NCBI RefSeq assembly: GCF_963664735.1
Contig: NZ_OY761553.1
Location: 2,619,303 to 2,683,302 of the forward strand
From: an uncultured Cohaesibacter sp.
Lineage (GTDB): Bacteria; Pseudomonadota; Alphaproteobacteria; Rhizobiales; Cohaesibacteraceae
Reading direction: 5' to 3'
DNA length: 64,000 nucleotides
The notes under the pieces are model-generated. The model was not told the DNA's origin and ran no database searches. It was given only the letters and a program-made list of their open reading frames with translations. The position numbers and the translations under genes were made by a program. This document shows, piece by piece, positions 11,042 to 18,534 of the stretch (the first letter of the stretch is position 1; every line of letters begins with the position of its first letter).

Positions 11042-12889
11042 ATGCAACACATGGCAAAGCACCCTTATCTACAGCAAGTAAAATCCGGCATCTTCTACTA
11101 TAAAAGACGCTGGAAAGCCGAACACGCGCATCTGTTTTCGGGCAAGTTTTTCCGCAAATCCCTGAAGACCAAAGTCAGGGACATCGCTCTCAAGGAATAT
11201 TGGAAGTTCGAGGCTTGGTATCAGAGTGAGTGTAACAAGGCAGACAAGGCGCTCGAAGAGGAGAAGGCAAAGTTCAAGCCCGCTCCCCTACCCTCAGCTT
11301 CTCTGGATAGCCTGCTGGCCTTCGTTAACCGTTACGTTGCGGAAGAAGACGAAGCTTCGAAGGCGAGGATTGCTCATTCGATCTATGACAGCAGCTTGTA
11401 TGAGGTCTCAGAGAGAGATCCCGCACAGCTTGTCGTTCCCTCTAGTAAACCGCAACCCAAGCTCTCCCTGCAAGGCATGCAGCAGGATACCGAACTGGAG
11501 CTGCAAATGCTTCAGGATCCGAACAGCCAGTTCACCAATGAGCAGATCTTTGCCCTCAAAAGCAGGATCCTGACAGATGCGGGTGCGCCAGTTGCGGCAA
11601 AGGATGATCCTCAGTTCTCCGAATATGTTCATCGAGCCTTGATCGAACGCACCAAGAGAGACCTTGAGTATCTCAACTCCTCACACGATCACCTGTTCGC
11701 ATCAGCCCCGACTCCCACTGTGCCCTCAGCGGCTTCCCCAGACCCCGAAACCACGACATTCGGAACACTGGCTGATATCTTCTGGGAGGAGAAATGCGAG
11801 GAATATGATCTCAACGGAGTATCCAAGAGAAGCTCTAATAAGGTGCAGGCACAGCTTGATCTGTTGAGAGAAATCATCGGTGATGACACCCCTCTTTCCA
11901 GCATCAATGACGATACCATTCAAAGCCTGCGGAAGACGTTAGCCCGTCTCCCATCGAACCGGACCAAGAAATATCCCAAGCTATCCATTGCCGCCTCAAT
12001 TGAGCAGGCCAAGAAAGATGGTCAGCCCTCTATCGAGGTTCTAACCCAAAGAGGGTATTTGGATTGCATGCGCAAGGCGATGGAAGTCGCCTATCGTAAA
12101 GGCCTGATCACCGTCAATCCGGCAATTGGCCTCAAGCCACTCAAACGAGATAAGGTCAAGCTTTCGGAAAAGCGCAAGCCTTTGAACGAGGAGCAGATAG
12201 CCACCTTCTTTATGGGACAGTTCTATCATTCCTGCCTCCCGGAATCTCCAAAGAGTTATCACAAGAAGGACAGGGCTTGGCGCTTCTGGGTTCCGCTTTT
12301 GATGTTAATGAGCGGCGCTCGTCCGGGAGAAATCGTTCCTTTGGCATTTGCCGATATCAAGAAGACCAGCAAAGGCACCTACTATTTGGATGTTGTCGAG
12401 TCCAAGGACGATGATGAGAGCGATCTTGAAAGCCGCAAGACCCTTAAAACGGCCTATAGCCGCAGAAAGATTCCAATCCATGAGGAACTGATCAAAATCG
12501 GGTTCCTCGACTTTGTGAAGAAGCGCCGAACTTCAGCAAAGGAAACGGAAACCTATCTGTTTGGGAATTTTGAGGGCAAAACACCCCATCAGGCCACGGC
12601 TTATGCCTGTAGGCGGTTTAAGGAGAGGTTTCTTATTGATGAGATCACCCTCGAAAGAAAATTACAGACTTTCTATTCCATACGACACAGTGCGCGAGAT
12701 GCGCTTAGGCGTGCGGAAGCCCCACCAGAGACCCTAACAGCGCTTGGGGGCTGGTCTCAGGGATCAAAGAATGTCAGCGATGATTACGGCGACCCCGGCA
12801 ATCCAGACCTTCACGTCAAGTGGGTGAACAAGATCAGTTACCCCGAATTGGATCTCAGCTTCCTCTATGGTGTGGGAGCTGATGTATAA
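11042..12889 (+). CDS. Large tyrosine integrase of the island
   Basis: A 615-residue site-specific recombinase. The N-terminus (KHPYLQQVKSGIFYYKRRW) resembles the DUF6538 module found in large alphaproteobacterial integrases; a core-binding region lies around residues 240-340. The catalytic domain shows SGARPGEIVPL (Arg near 425), SIRHSARDAL (His and Arg near 547-550), GGW (Trp near 570) and the nucleophile in SDDYGDP (Tyr near 581). The open frame extends into the tRNA gene, so I start at MQHMAKHPY; the Met three codons later is equally possible. Its place beside attL fits integration into tRNA-Ala. Confidence 0.92.
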   Translation: MQHMAKHPYLQQVKSGIFYYKRRWKAEHAHLFSGKFFRKSLKTKVRDIALKEYWKFEAWYQSECNKADKALEEEKAKFKPAPLPSASLDSLLAFVNRYVAEEDEASKARIAHSIYDSSLYEVSERDPAQLVVPSSKPQPKLSLQGMQQDTELELQMLQDPNSQFTNEQIFALKSRILTDAGAPVAAKDDPQFSEYVHRALIERTKRDLEYLNSSHDHLFASAPTPTVPSAASPDPETTTFGTLADIFWEEKCEEYDLNGVSKRSSNKVQAQLDLLREIIGDDTPLSSINDDTIQSLRKTLARLPSNRTKKYPKLSIAASIEQAKKDGQPSIEVLTQRGYLDCMRKAMEVAYRKGLITVNPAIGLKPLKRDKVKLSEKRKPLNEEQIATFFMGQFYHSCLPESPKSYHKKDRAWRFWVPLLMLMSGARPGEIVPLAFADIKKTSKGTYYLDVVESKDDDESDLESRKTLKTAYSRRKIPIHEELIKIGFLDFVKKRRTSAKETETYLFGNFEGKTPHQATAYACRRFKERFLIDEITLERKLQTFYSIRHSARDALRRAEAPPETLTALGGWSQGSKNVSDDYGDPGNPDLHVKWVNKISYPELDLSFLYGVGADV

Positions 12890-12900
12890 GGAGACGCCCG

Positions 12901-12914
12901 TGCAATTAAGTGCA
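12901..12914. promoter_or_regulatory. Island palindrome, copy 1
   Basis: TGCAATTAAGTGCA, a near-perfect palindrome just behind the integrase stop and about 180 bp ahead of the DUF488 gene. The same motif recurs at 15517, 15559, 24005, 26913 and 35771, all inside the island. It could be an operator or a cassette junction. Confidence 0.5.
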
Positions 12915-12999
12915 TTAGGGTTACTTTTTAAGGTTAGCAATTGATTGTCGTCGAATTTTCCCTGCTCATTGCAAGGGTCATTCTCAAATCCGATTTCCG

Positions 13000-13027
13000 A
13001 TTAATCTACTGTTTTTGTTAGATTAAT
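13000..13027. promoter_or_regulatory. Inverted repeat ahead of the DUF488 gene
   Basis: ATTAATCT and AGATTAAT, 8-bp arms 12 bp apart, ending about 65 bp before the DUF488 start. It may be an operator; no regulator is identified. Confidence 0.35.
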
Positions 13028-13094
13028 TTACGTTCTGGCATTGTCGGGAGTGTTCCCTTGCCCTAGATTTTGGGAGATAGAAAGGGACTTTGCG

Positions 13095-13622
13095 ATGCAA
13101 CAGATCATGACAGTGGGCCACTCAAACCATGACTGGCTGACCTTTCTTAGCCTGATCAAAGGAGCGGGTGTTCAAACCATCGTGGATGTCAGATCAAAGC
13201 CATGGTCACGCCAACCACACTTCCGGCAGAAGGACCTGGCAAAGCGCCTTGAGGCTTGCGGGATCTCTTATGTCTTCCTCGGGGACAAGCTCGGAGGGCT
13301 TTCTGTTGATCCTGTCACCGACTATCGCAAAATGGAGAAGGCTTCTGGCTTCCTTGCGGGGATAGAGCAATTGCTCGACATCGCGGGACAGGCCATCCCG
13401 GCTCTGATGTGCTCGGAACATGATCCTCTGACCTGCCATCGCTTCCTCTTGATCTCCCGGCATCTCGCAGGCAAACGCGGGGTCCATCCTTCCCATATCC
13501 TCAGAGACGGCATCATAGAGACCCAGACAGAGACGGAAGACCGGTTGATGGCCTGTTGGGGGAAAGAGCGAGACCTATTGCAATCCCGATCAGAGCGTCT
13601 GAATGCTGCCTATCGTCTGTAA
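13095..13622 (+). CDS. DUF488 family protein
   Basis: A 175-residue protein with the DUF488 hallmarks: TVGHSNHDWLTFLSLI at the start, TIVDVRSKPWSRQPHFRQKDL, and a cysteine/His region MCSEHDPLTCHRFLLISRHLA. The family is common in mobile islands and near DNA-processing genes but its activity is not established. I start at MQQIMTVGHS because AAAGGGAC lies at good spacing; an upstream Met gives an untypical extension. The last 20 bp overlap an alternative start of the next small frame. Confidence 0.85.
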   Translation: MQQIMTVGHSNHDWLTFLSLIKGAGVQTIVDVRSKPWSRQPHFRQKDLAKRLEACGISYVFLGDKLGGLSVDPVTDYRKMEKASGFLAGIEQLLDIAGQAIPALMCSEHDPLTCHRFLLISRHLAGKRGVHPSHILRDGIIETQTETEDRLMACWGKERDLLQSRSERLNAAYRL

Positions 13623-13656
13623 GCCAGGAAGCAAGGCATCCTCATCTGATGAAGAC

Positions 13657-13803
13657 ATGAAAGTGCTCAAAGAGCTGAGTGAGTCATACCGAAAAGTGGA
13701 GGAGACAATAGAGGATCTCCTGTCGGTAAATGACCAAAATCGACACAAGATTTTTGCCCTCGCAGACCGCCTCGGGATAGCTCATTTGGAGCTTGAAATG
13801 TAA
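13657..13803 (+). CDS. Small coiled-coil hypothetical protein
   Basis: A 48-residue frame (MKVLKELSESYRKVEETIED...) with strong heptad-like helix character, directly behind the DUF488 gene and ending just before a terminator. An upstream Met at 13603 would overlap the previous gene. No family recognised; coding status is plausible from position and composition only. Confidence 0.45.
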   Translation: MKVLKELSESYRKVEETIEDLLSVNDQNRHKIFALADRLGIAHLELEM

Positions 13804-13840
13804 AGAAATTTAGGAATGTAAGTAAATTTTTATGTCGCCT

Positions 13841-13881
13841 AAAAAAGGGCCTCCAAAAGGTGATTTTGCGGGGCCTTTTTT
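13841..13881. terminator. Bidirectional terminator
   Basis: AAAAAAGG with a one-base bulge and CC pairs with GGCCTTTTTT across about 20 nt. A-run on one side and T-run on the other allow termination on both strands. Confidence 0.7.
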
Positions 13882-14255
13882 GATACCCTAAAAACACCTA
13901 AAAATCGGGGGGCAACATAAAGAAATCATGTGCTTAGTCAAATCTCCCAAAAGTACCCCATATAGAGACCTATAGAGAGAACACGAATCCCGTTGAGAAA
14001 CTACATGATATGATACCCTAGAGAGATATCAGAAATCCCTCCACCCCCCACCCCAGTAGTGCAAACAGAGAGATAGCCCAGAGAGCCACCCAAGACGATG
14101 TCACACTGGTTCTGCCCCTTGTAGATCTCGGAATGACACGGCAGGGTCCCGTTAAGCATCTTTGCCGGTCTGGAATTCCCGGCTGTTCGCCAGAGTCTCC
14201 TTTTGATAATGTTTAGGTGGGTATCACGTTTCCGGCCTCCCGCAAGGAGGCTTTC
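13882..14255. other. Gene-free interval
   Basis: About 370 bp with no convincing frame. GATACCCTA occurs twice (near 13883 and 14012). Nothing else is recognised; the promoter of the next gene set is probably here. Confidence 0.4.
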
Positions 14256-15386
14256 ATGCAACAACCCACTTCCCATAACCGCTATTGCACGTCCCAATCC
14301 CAATCCCAATCCCAATCCCAATTCCTAGAGGGCAGGTCATGTCCTGCTCTGGGTGATCCTCATGCTGTCCCTGACCCTTTGCCACATCCTCTCTCTTCGG
14401 GGCGGGGACAAGCTGTGTCCCTTCTGCGCAAGGCCATCAGCAGAGGGCATGTTGATCTTGTAGGCAGAGCTGCTGCCGCCCTCTGGCATCAGAGCCCAGA
14501 TCTCTTGCGGTGTCAGATCGCCCTTGCCGCCTTTGCTGATATCGGTGTTGGAGATCTTCCTGCACTGGCCTTTGTCGCCTCAGCCCTCACTGACAGAGGC
14601 ATCTGCCGCACCTTCGAGGAAGACTGGAGCATCCTAGGTCCTGTCCTTGATTGCCTTTGCTCCACCAGCAAGAGCCAGTCAGCCTCTGACCTGTTGGCTC
14701 TCCTCAAACATTGGTCAGAGCTTGAAGGGGAAAGACAGCGGGTATCCAGCCTGCCAACGGATGGGCTTGATCGGCTGATGGTCAGTGATCTCGATCTGAT
14801 GGTGAGAGGCTTCATTCTGCTGGAATGCCTGAAGAGAGGGCATCAAAGTTTCGCCTTTGATCTGCTCTCCGATATTGGCGTTGCCCCCACCATGCGCACC
14901 ATCGCAAAAGAAGGCTTCAGGCAAACAGGATCTATCTTCCCTCTGCTTGTGGCCCTCCTCACGCTTCAGAATGGCCTCAGAGAAGAAACAAGGCCTGATC
15001 CCCTCATGGGTACCCGATGGATCGGGAAGGTGCCCTGTTGGACTCTGGATGGCTCTACAGCGATAGGGAGACAGGCCTTAAGGCAGTTGGCCCAATCCAA
15101 CACCGGTTTAGGCTACTGGCTGAGAGAGGCAGTTCCCCCACACAAGCAGCTTTCCTGCCTTGTTCATCTCCTACGCCATGTGGAGGGGAATCTCTGTCTC
15201 TGCCGCATGGATGGGCCACTTGCCACTAACCTCAAACGCAAGGCGCAGAGGGAAGCCCTGAGACTGAACCTCACCTCTATCTCCTCCGACAGGATCGCTC
15301 AGGCTCTTCCTCTTATGCGGCAGGCCATCCCCATTCTCAATGAGATGCGAGAAGAGGCCATGGAACAGGGAGCAAGCAACCAATGA
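14256..15386 (+). CDS. Hypothetical protein with RarA C-terminus-like helices
   Basis: A 376-residue protein of unknown function. After a low-complexity Ser-Gln repeat (about residues 14-23) it has AVSLLRKAISRGHVDLVGRAAAALW followed by ADIGVGDLPAL, which resembles the C-terminal helical region of the RarA/MgsA clamp-loader-like ATPases, but no ATPase domain is present. The start is firm: AAGGAGG five bases upstream. Its stop overlaps the start of the next gene (ATGA), and a recombinase follows, so the three may act together in a mobile unit. No further assignment is justified. Confidence 0.7.
   Translation: MQQPTSHNRYCTSQSQSQSQSQFLEGRSCPALGDPHAVPDPLPHPLSSGRGQAVSLLRKAISRGHVDLVGRAAAALWHQSPDLLRCQIALAAFADIGVGDLPALAFVASALTDRGICRTFEEDWSILGPVLDCLCSTSKSQSASDLLALLKHWSELEGERQRVSSLPTDGLDRLMVSDLDLMVRGFILLECLKRGHQSFAFDLLSDIGVAPTMRTIAKEGFRQTGSIFPLLVALLTLQNGLREETRPDPLMGTRWIGKVPCWTLDGSTAIGRQALRQLAQSNTGLGYWLREAVPPHKQLSCLVHLLRHVEGNLCLCRMDGPLATNLKRKAQREALRLNLTSISSDRIAQALPLMRQAIPILNEMREEAMEQGASNQ
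14293..14322 (+). repeat. Hexanucleotide tandem repeat (CCCAAT)x5
   Basis: Five perfect copies of CCCAAT inside the 14256 gene, encoding alternating Ser and Gln. Six-base steps keep the frame, so slippage would change repeat number but not disrupt the gene. Confidence 0.9.
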
Positions 15387-15685
15387 CGGACAAGACAAAG
15401 CTTCCAGAGGATGTGGCTTCAGCAACACAGACCAAGAAAATCGACGAATCGTTAGAATTTGATCTAAAAGATAAACAGAGCCTCAAGACTTCGGATGATA
15501 GAGAGTCTTTATTGATTGCACTTAATTGCAATGGAAGTGCGGCTTATAAAAGATCCATTGCAATTAAGTGCAATAACACTGCCACATCAGAAACACTGCC
15601 ACATCAGAAAGAGATCCTCTCAGTGATCCCCGCAGCAATGGCACAGTCCCCACAGTGCCGCTTTCCACTTCAACCCGCTCCCTGA
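15383..15685 (+). CDS. Hypothetical 100-residue protein containing a DNA palindrome
   Basis: Starts with an ATGA overlap on the previous gene and runs 30 bp into the following recombinase frame. The first half is charged and helical (MTDKTKLPEDVASATQTKKI), the second half is low-information and contains two mirrored copies of an island palindrome (SLLIALNCNGSAAYKRSIAIKCN). It may be a small accessory protein of the recombinase, or a spurious frame over a regulatory region. No family recognised. Confidence 0.45.
   Translation: MTDKTKLPEDVASATQTKKIDESLEFDLKDKQSLKTSDDRESLLIALNCNGSAAYKRSIAIKCNNTATSETLPHQKEILSVIPAAMAQSPQCRFPLQPAP
15515..15574. repeat. Perfect 21-bp inverted repeat with 18-bp spacer
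   Basis: The arm at 15515-15535 (starts ATTGCACTTAATTGCA) is the exact reverse complement of 15554-15574. Each arm holds one copy of the island palindrome (TGCACTTAATTGCA at 15517; TGCAATTAAGTGCA at 15559). It lies about 80 bp before the second recombinase and could be its operator or binding site, or an RNA hairpin. Confidence 0.85.
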
Positions 15686-16551
15686 TCAATCACTCCATTG
15701 CTCCGGCCACCAAACGGGCCTATGCCTCGGATCTGGCCCACTTCGAGGCCAATGGCGGCACCATTCCCTCAACCCCGGAACAGATCGCGGACTATCTGGC
15801 TGATATGAGCGACCTCTTCACTGTGGCCACCATTGAGCGGCGTGTTGCGGCTCTCTCCAAGACCCATCAGGCCAAAGGCTTTGCAGATCCCACCAAGGCT
15901 GAAGTGGTCCGCTCCGTTATGCGGGGGATCAGAAGAAAGCTCGGCACAGCCCAGAGACAGGCAAAGCCGCTCCTGAGAGATGATCTCTTTGCCATCCTCG
16001 ATCCTCTCAAGGATAGGCCAAAGGATATCAGGGACAGAGCCATCCTGCTCATTGGCTTCTCGGCAGGCATGCGCCGTTCCGAGATCGTGGCTCTCAATGC
16101 CGAAGACATAGACACCGCCGACAAGGGCTTGCTCATCACCATCCGCAGATCCAAGACCGATCAGGAAGGACAGGGGCGCACTGTCGCCATCCCCTTCGGG
16201 CGCACCCGCCATTGTCCTGTCACCGCTCTCAAAGACTGGATGACCTTCGCGGGGATCACGCAAGGTCCAATCTTTACCGCCATCAACAAGCATGGTCAGA
16301 TCTCCAACCACCGCATCTCCGGGGAAGCGGTCAGTCAGATGCTCAAGGCCCGGCTCAGAGATGCAGGTTATGATCCCACGCCCTTCTCAGGCCATTCCCT
16401 CAGGGCAGGCTTTGCCACCTCAGCCGCCGAGGCGGGAGCCTCTAACCTCAAGATCCGGCAGGTCACCGGCCACAAGTCCGATACCACCCTCAACCGCTAT
16501 ATCCGTAGCACCGACCTCTTCACCGACGCCGCAGCAGGGAAGCTGCTCTGA
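15655..16551 (+). CDS. Tyrosine site-specific recombinase
   Basis: A 298-residue XerC/D-like recombinase. The N-terminal SAM-like core-binding domain (residues 10-95) is followed by the catalytic domain with Arg140 (SAGMRRSEIVAL), beta-hairpin Lys (RRSKTDQEG), His247 and Arg250 (HSLRAGFA), His273 (TGHKSD) and nucleophile Tyr282 (LNRYIR). The start is GTG; overlap with the preceding small frame suggests translational coupling. A 24-bp sequence found again 13 kb away begins 15 bp past its stop codon, possibly its recombination site. Confidence 0.92.
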   Translation: MPLSTSTRSLINHSIAPATKRAYASDLAHFEANGGTIPSTPEQIADYLADMSDLFTVATIERRVAALSKTHQAKGFADPTKAEVVRSVMRGIRRKLGTAQRQAKPLLRDDLFAILDPLKDRPKDIRDRAILLIGFSAGMRRSEIVALNAEDIDTADKGLLITIRRSKTDQEGQGRTVAIPFGRTRHCPVTALKDWMTFAGITQGPIFTAINKHGQISNHRISGEAVSQMLKARLRDAGYDPTPFSGHSLRAGFATSAAEAGASNLKIRQVTGHKSDTTLNRYIRSTDLFTDAAAGKLL

Positions 16552-16565
16552 GCACGGAACCCGGC

Positions 16566-16589
16566 ACTGGGTAGCAGTAGGTAGCAGTT
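16566..16589 (+). repeat. 24-bp direct repeat, left copy
   Basis: Begins ACTGGGTAGCAGTAGGTAGC and is identical to 29809-29832. It is itself built of two GGTAGCAGT units. It starts 15 bp after the recombinase stop codon. A degenerate version is seen around 33945-33965. Confidence 0.85.
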
Positions 16590-16726
16590 CTCTCGGAAAC
16601 TGGATGGGAAAATGCGGGCATTCAGCACATGCTGGGGGGATGCGGGCTATGCGGACGTTTCAGACATTCGCTGCTGCGCCGAAATTTCATGGCCACTGAA
16701 TGCTTTTCTGGCGAACGGGCGAATGG

Positions 16727-18204
16727 TGTTGAAAAAGTCGCTCTTGAAGCAATCGCTTGGTCCTGATTCAATCCTTTTAGGAAATGGGGGATTTGCGAAT
16801 GCTGGGGCCAAGGCAAGTTGCGCAGGCAGCACTCTTTTATGAGTTTTCGATTGAAGATCACGTTCCTGCTGATTACTTACTCAGGAAGGTCGACCACTTT
16901 CTCGATCTGAGTGAAGTCAGATCTTTCCTTGCTCCCTATTACAGCAGCCAGGGCCGCCCTTCGATCGATCCTGAACTGATGATCAGGATGTTGTTGGTCG
17001 GCTACATTATGGGCATTCGCTCCGAGCGGCGCATCTGTGAGGAAGTTCACCTGAACCTGGCCTATAGATGGTTTTGCCGTTTGGACTTGGATGACCCTGT
17101 TCCTGACCATTCGACATTTTCCAAGAACAGACATGGCCGTTTCCGGGATAGCGATCTTTTCCGTCATCTCTTCGAACTGGTGTTGGCCCGCTGCATCGCA
17201 GAGGGGCTTGTCGGTGGGGAGGCTTCTATCGTGCAAGCTGATGCAAAGCGGCTGAACAAAGTTGAAGCATCAGATTGGACGCCAGAACGGGTCACACGGG
17301 CGACAGAAGAATACTTTGAGACCCTTGATGATGCCGCTTTCGGCGCTGCAACGCCCGTGAAACCAAAGGTGCTCTCGCCGGTTGATCCGGCAGCACGCTT
17401 TACTGGAGCAAAGAAGGCCTATTCGATCTTTGCCTATTCCACCAACTATCTGGTGGACCTGGATAATGCTGTGATTGTTGATGTTGAAACAACAGCGCCG
17501 ATCCGACAGGCGGAAGTCAATGCCGCACTGGATATGGTTGATCGTGTTGAAGAGAAGTTTGGTATATACCCAGAACGCTTCGTCGGTGATGGCGCTTATG
17601 GCAATGCCGAGACACTTGCTTGGCTGGTTCATGAGAAAGGTATCGAGCCACATGTTCCGGTTCTCGACAGATCGCAGCGGCTCGACCAGACATTCTCGAA
17701 GACCGACTTCATATTTGACTATGAGAATGACAGATACATTTGCCCTGATGGCAAAGACCTGCTGCCCAGTCGCCGTCAATTCCAGACAATCCGGCCCAAG
17801 GTGCAGGGTGATGAAAATATCCGATATCGTGCTGCCAAAGCGGACTGCCAGAACTGTGAACTGAAGTTCAGATGCTACCCCAACACAGCCACCAGACACA
17901 TCACCAGATCGATCCATGAAGGAGCGCGAGACTTCGCCCGAGATCTGGCAGATACAGATGCCTATATCGCTTCTAGGCACGCCAGGCGAAAAGTTGAGAT
18001 GCTGTTTGCTCACATGAAGAAGATCATGGGGCTGAATAGACTGCGTCTTCGAGGACCAAATGGCGCAAAAGATGAGTTCACACTGGCAGCCACAGCACAG
18101 AACCTGCGCAAAATGGCAAAGCTGCTCCCAACTCCGGCATGAGGGAGCGTCGAGCCTCCCAAAACCGCCCTCCGTTTTGCGCTGCAACACTTAATTTTTC
18201 AACA
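16727..18204 (+). mobile_element. IS1182-family-like insertion sequence
   Basis: About 1.48 kb with one transposase gene. The ends carry a short terminal inverted repeat, TGTTGAAAAA at the left and its complement TTTTTCAACA at the right, with further imperfect matches. GAAT occurs 2 bp outside the left end and directly outside the right end, a possible 4-bp target duplication if the left end is extended by GG. The flanks look like a broken non-coding stretch. Confidence 0.8.
16799..18142 (+). CDS. IS1182-like transposase
   Basis: A full-length DDE transposase of about 447 residues. The N-terminus has the DUF772-type region (VPADYLLRKVDHFLD, GRPSIDPELMIRMLLVGYIMGIRSERRICEEV), then the RNase H-like core (ADAKRLNK, GDGAYGNAETLAWL) and the C-terminal DDE_Tnp_1-type part with a CxxC pair (CQNCELKFRC) and the conserved HARRKVEMLFAHMKKIMGLNRLRLRG. 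No frameshift is seen, so the element may be active. Start chosen at MLGPRQ (GGGGG eight bases upstream); Met at 16784 is an alternative. Confidence 0.93.
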   Translation: MLGPRQVAQAALFYEFSIEDHVPADYLLRKVDHFLDLSEVRSFLAPYYSSQGRPSIDPELMIRMLLVGYIMGIRSERRICEEVHLNLAYRWFCRLDLDDPVPDHSTFSKNRHGRFRDSDLFRHLFELVLARCIAEGLVGGEASIVQADAKRLNKVEASDWTPERVTRATEEYFETLDDAAFGAATPVKPKVLSPVDPAARFTGAKKAYSIFAYSTNYLVDLDNAVIVDVETTAPIRQAEVNAALDMVDRVEEKFGIYPERFVGDGAYGNAETLAWLVHEKGIEPHVPVLDRSQRLDQTFSKTDFIFDYENDRYICPDGKDLLPSRRQFQTIRPKVQGDENIRYRAAKADCQNCELKFRCYPNTATRHITRSIHEGARDFARDLADTDAYIASRHARRKVEMLFAHMKKIMGLNRLRLRGPNGAKDEFTLAATAQNLRKMAKLLPTPA

Positions 18205-18534
18205 GAATTGGCGGAGAGTTGCCATTCGCAGCAGGTGCGAGATCGCCGATACCACAGGCTAAAGCGGCCATTTGAGTGCCCCTTTGTCACATCCTGGCGG
18301 TAGCGGTCTTTTCGGGCGGGAGCAAATTGATTCAAGCTTAGTCATGTGGTGCCGTAGACTTTGGTAATGGAGACAATTAAAACAATATGACAACCAAAAT
18401 TTCACAATCTGAAATTGATTGCATAATTCTTGATATGCAATCATTTTGACCCATTTCATCTCAGTTAAGCCATTGACCTATTCCTCGATAAAACCGATAA
18501 GCTGCTAGGAATATAAAAGCTGTAGGGGCCTAAT
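18205..18534 (+). other. Gene-free interval before the GHKL gene
   Basis: About 330 bp between the IS end and the next gene. It holds the 9-bp inverted repeat listed separately at 18417-18442 and no convincing frame; the promoter of the GHKL gene is expected here. Confidence 0.4.
18417..18442. promoter_or_regulatory. Inverted repeat upstream of the GHKL-nuclease gene
   Basis: GATTGCATA and TATGCAATC, perfect 9-bp arms with an 8-bp spacer, 92 bp ahead of the start codon. The ATTGCA half-site resembles the half-site of the island palindrome, so the same protein may bind both. Confidence 0.5.

Noticed and set aside
14293-14322. CCCAAT repeats as a CRISPR array
   Set aside because: They are contiguous six-base units without spacers, inside a coding gene.
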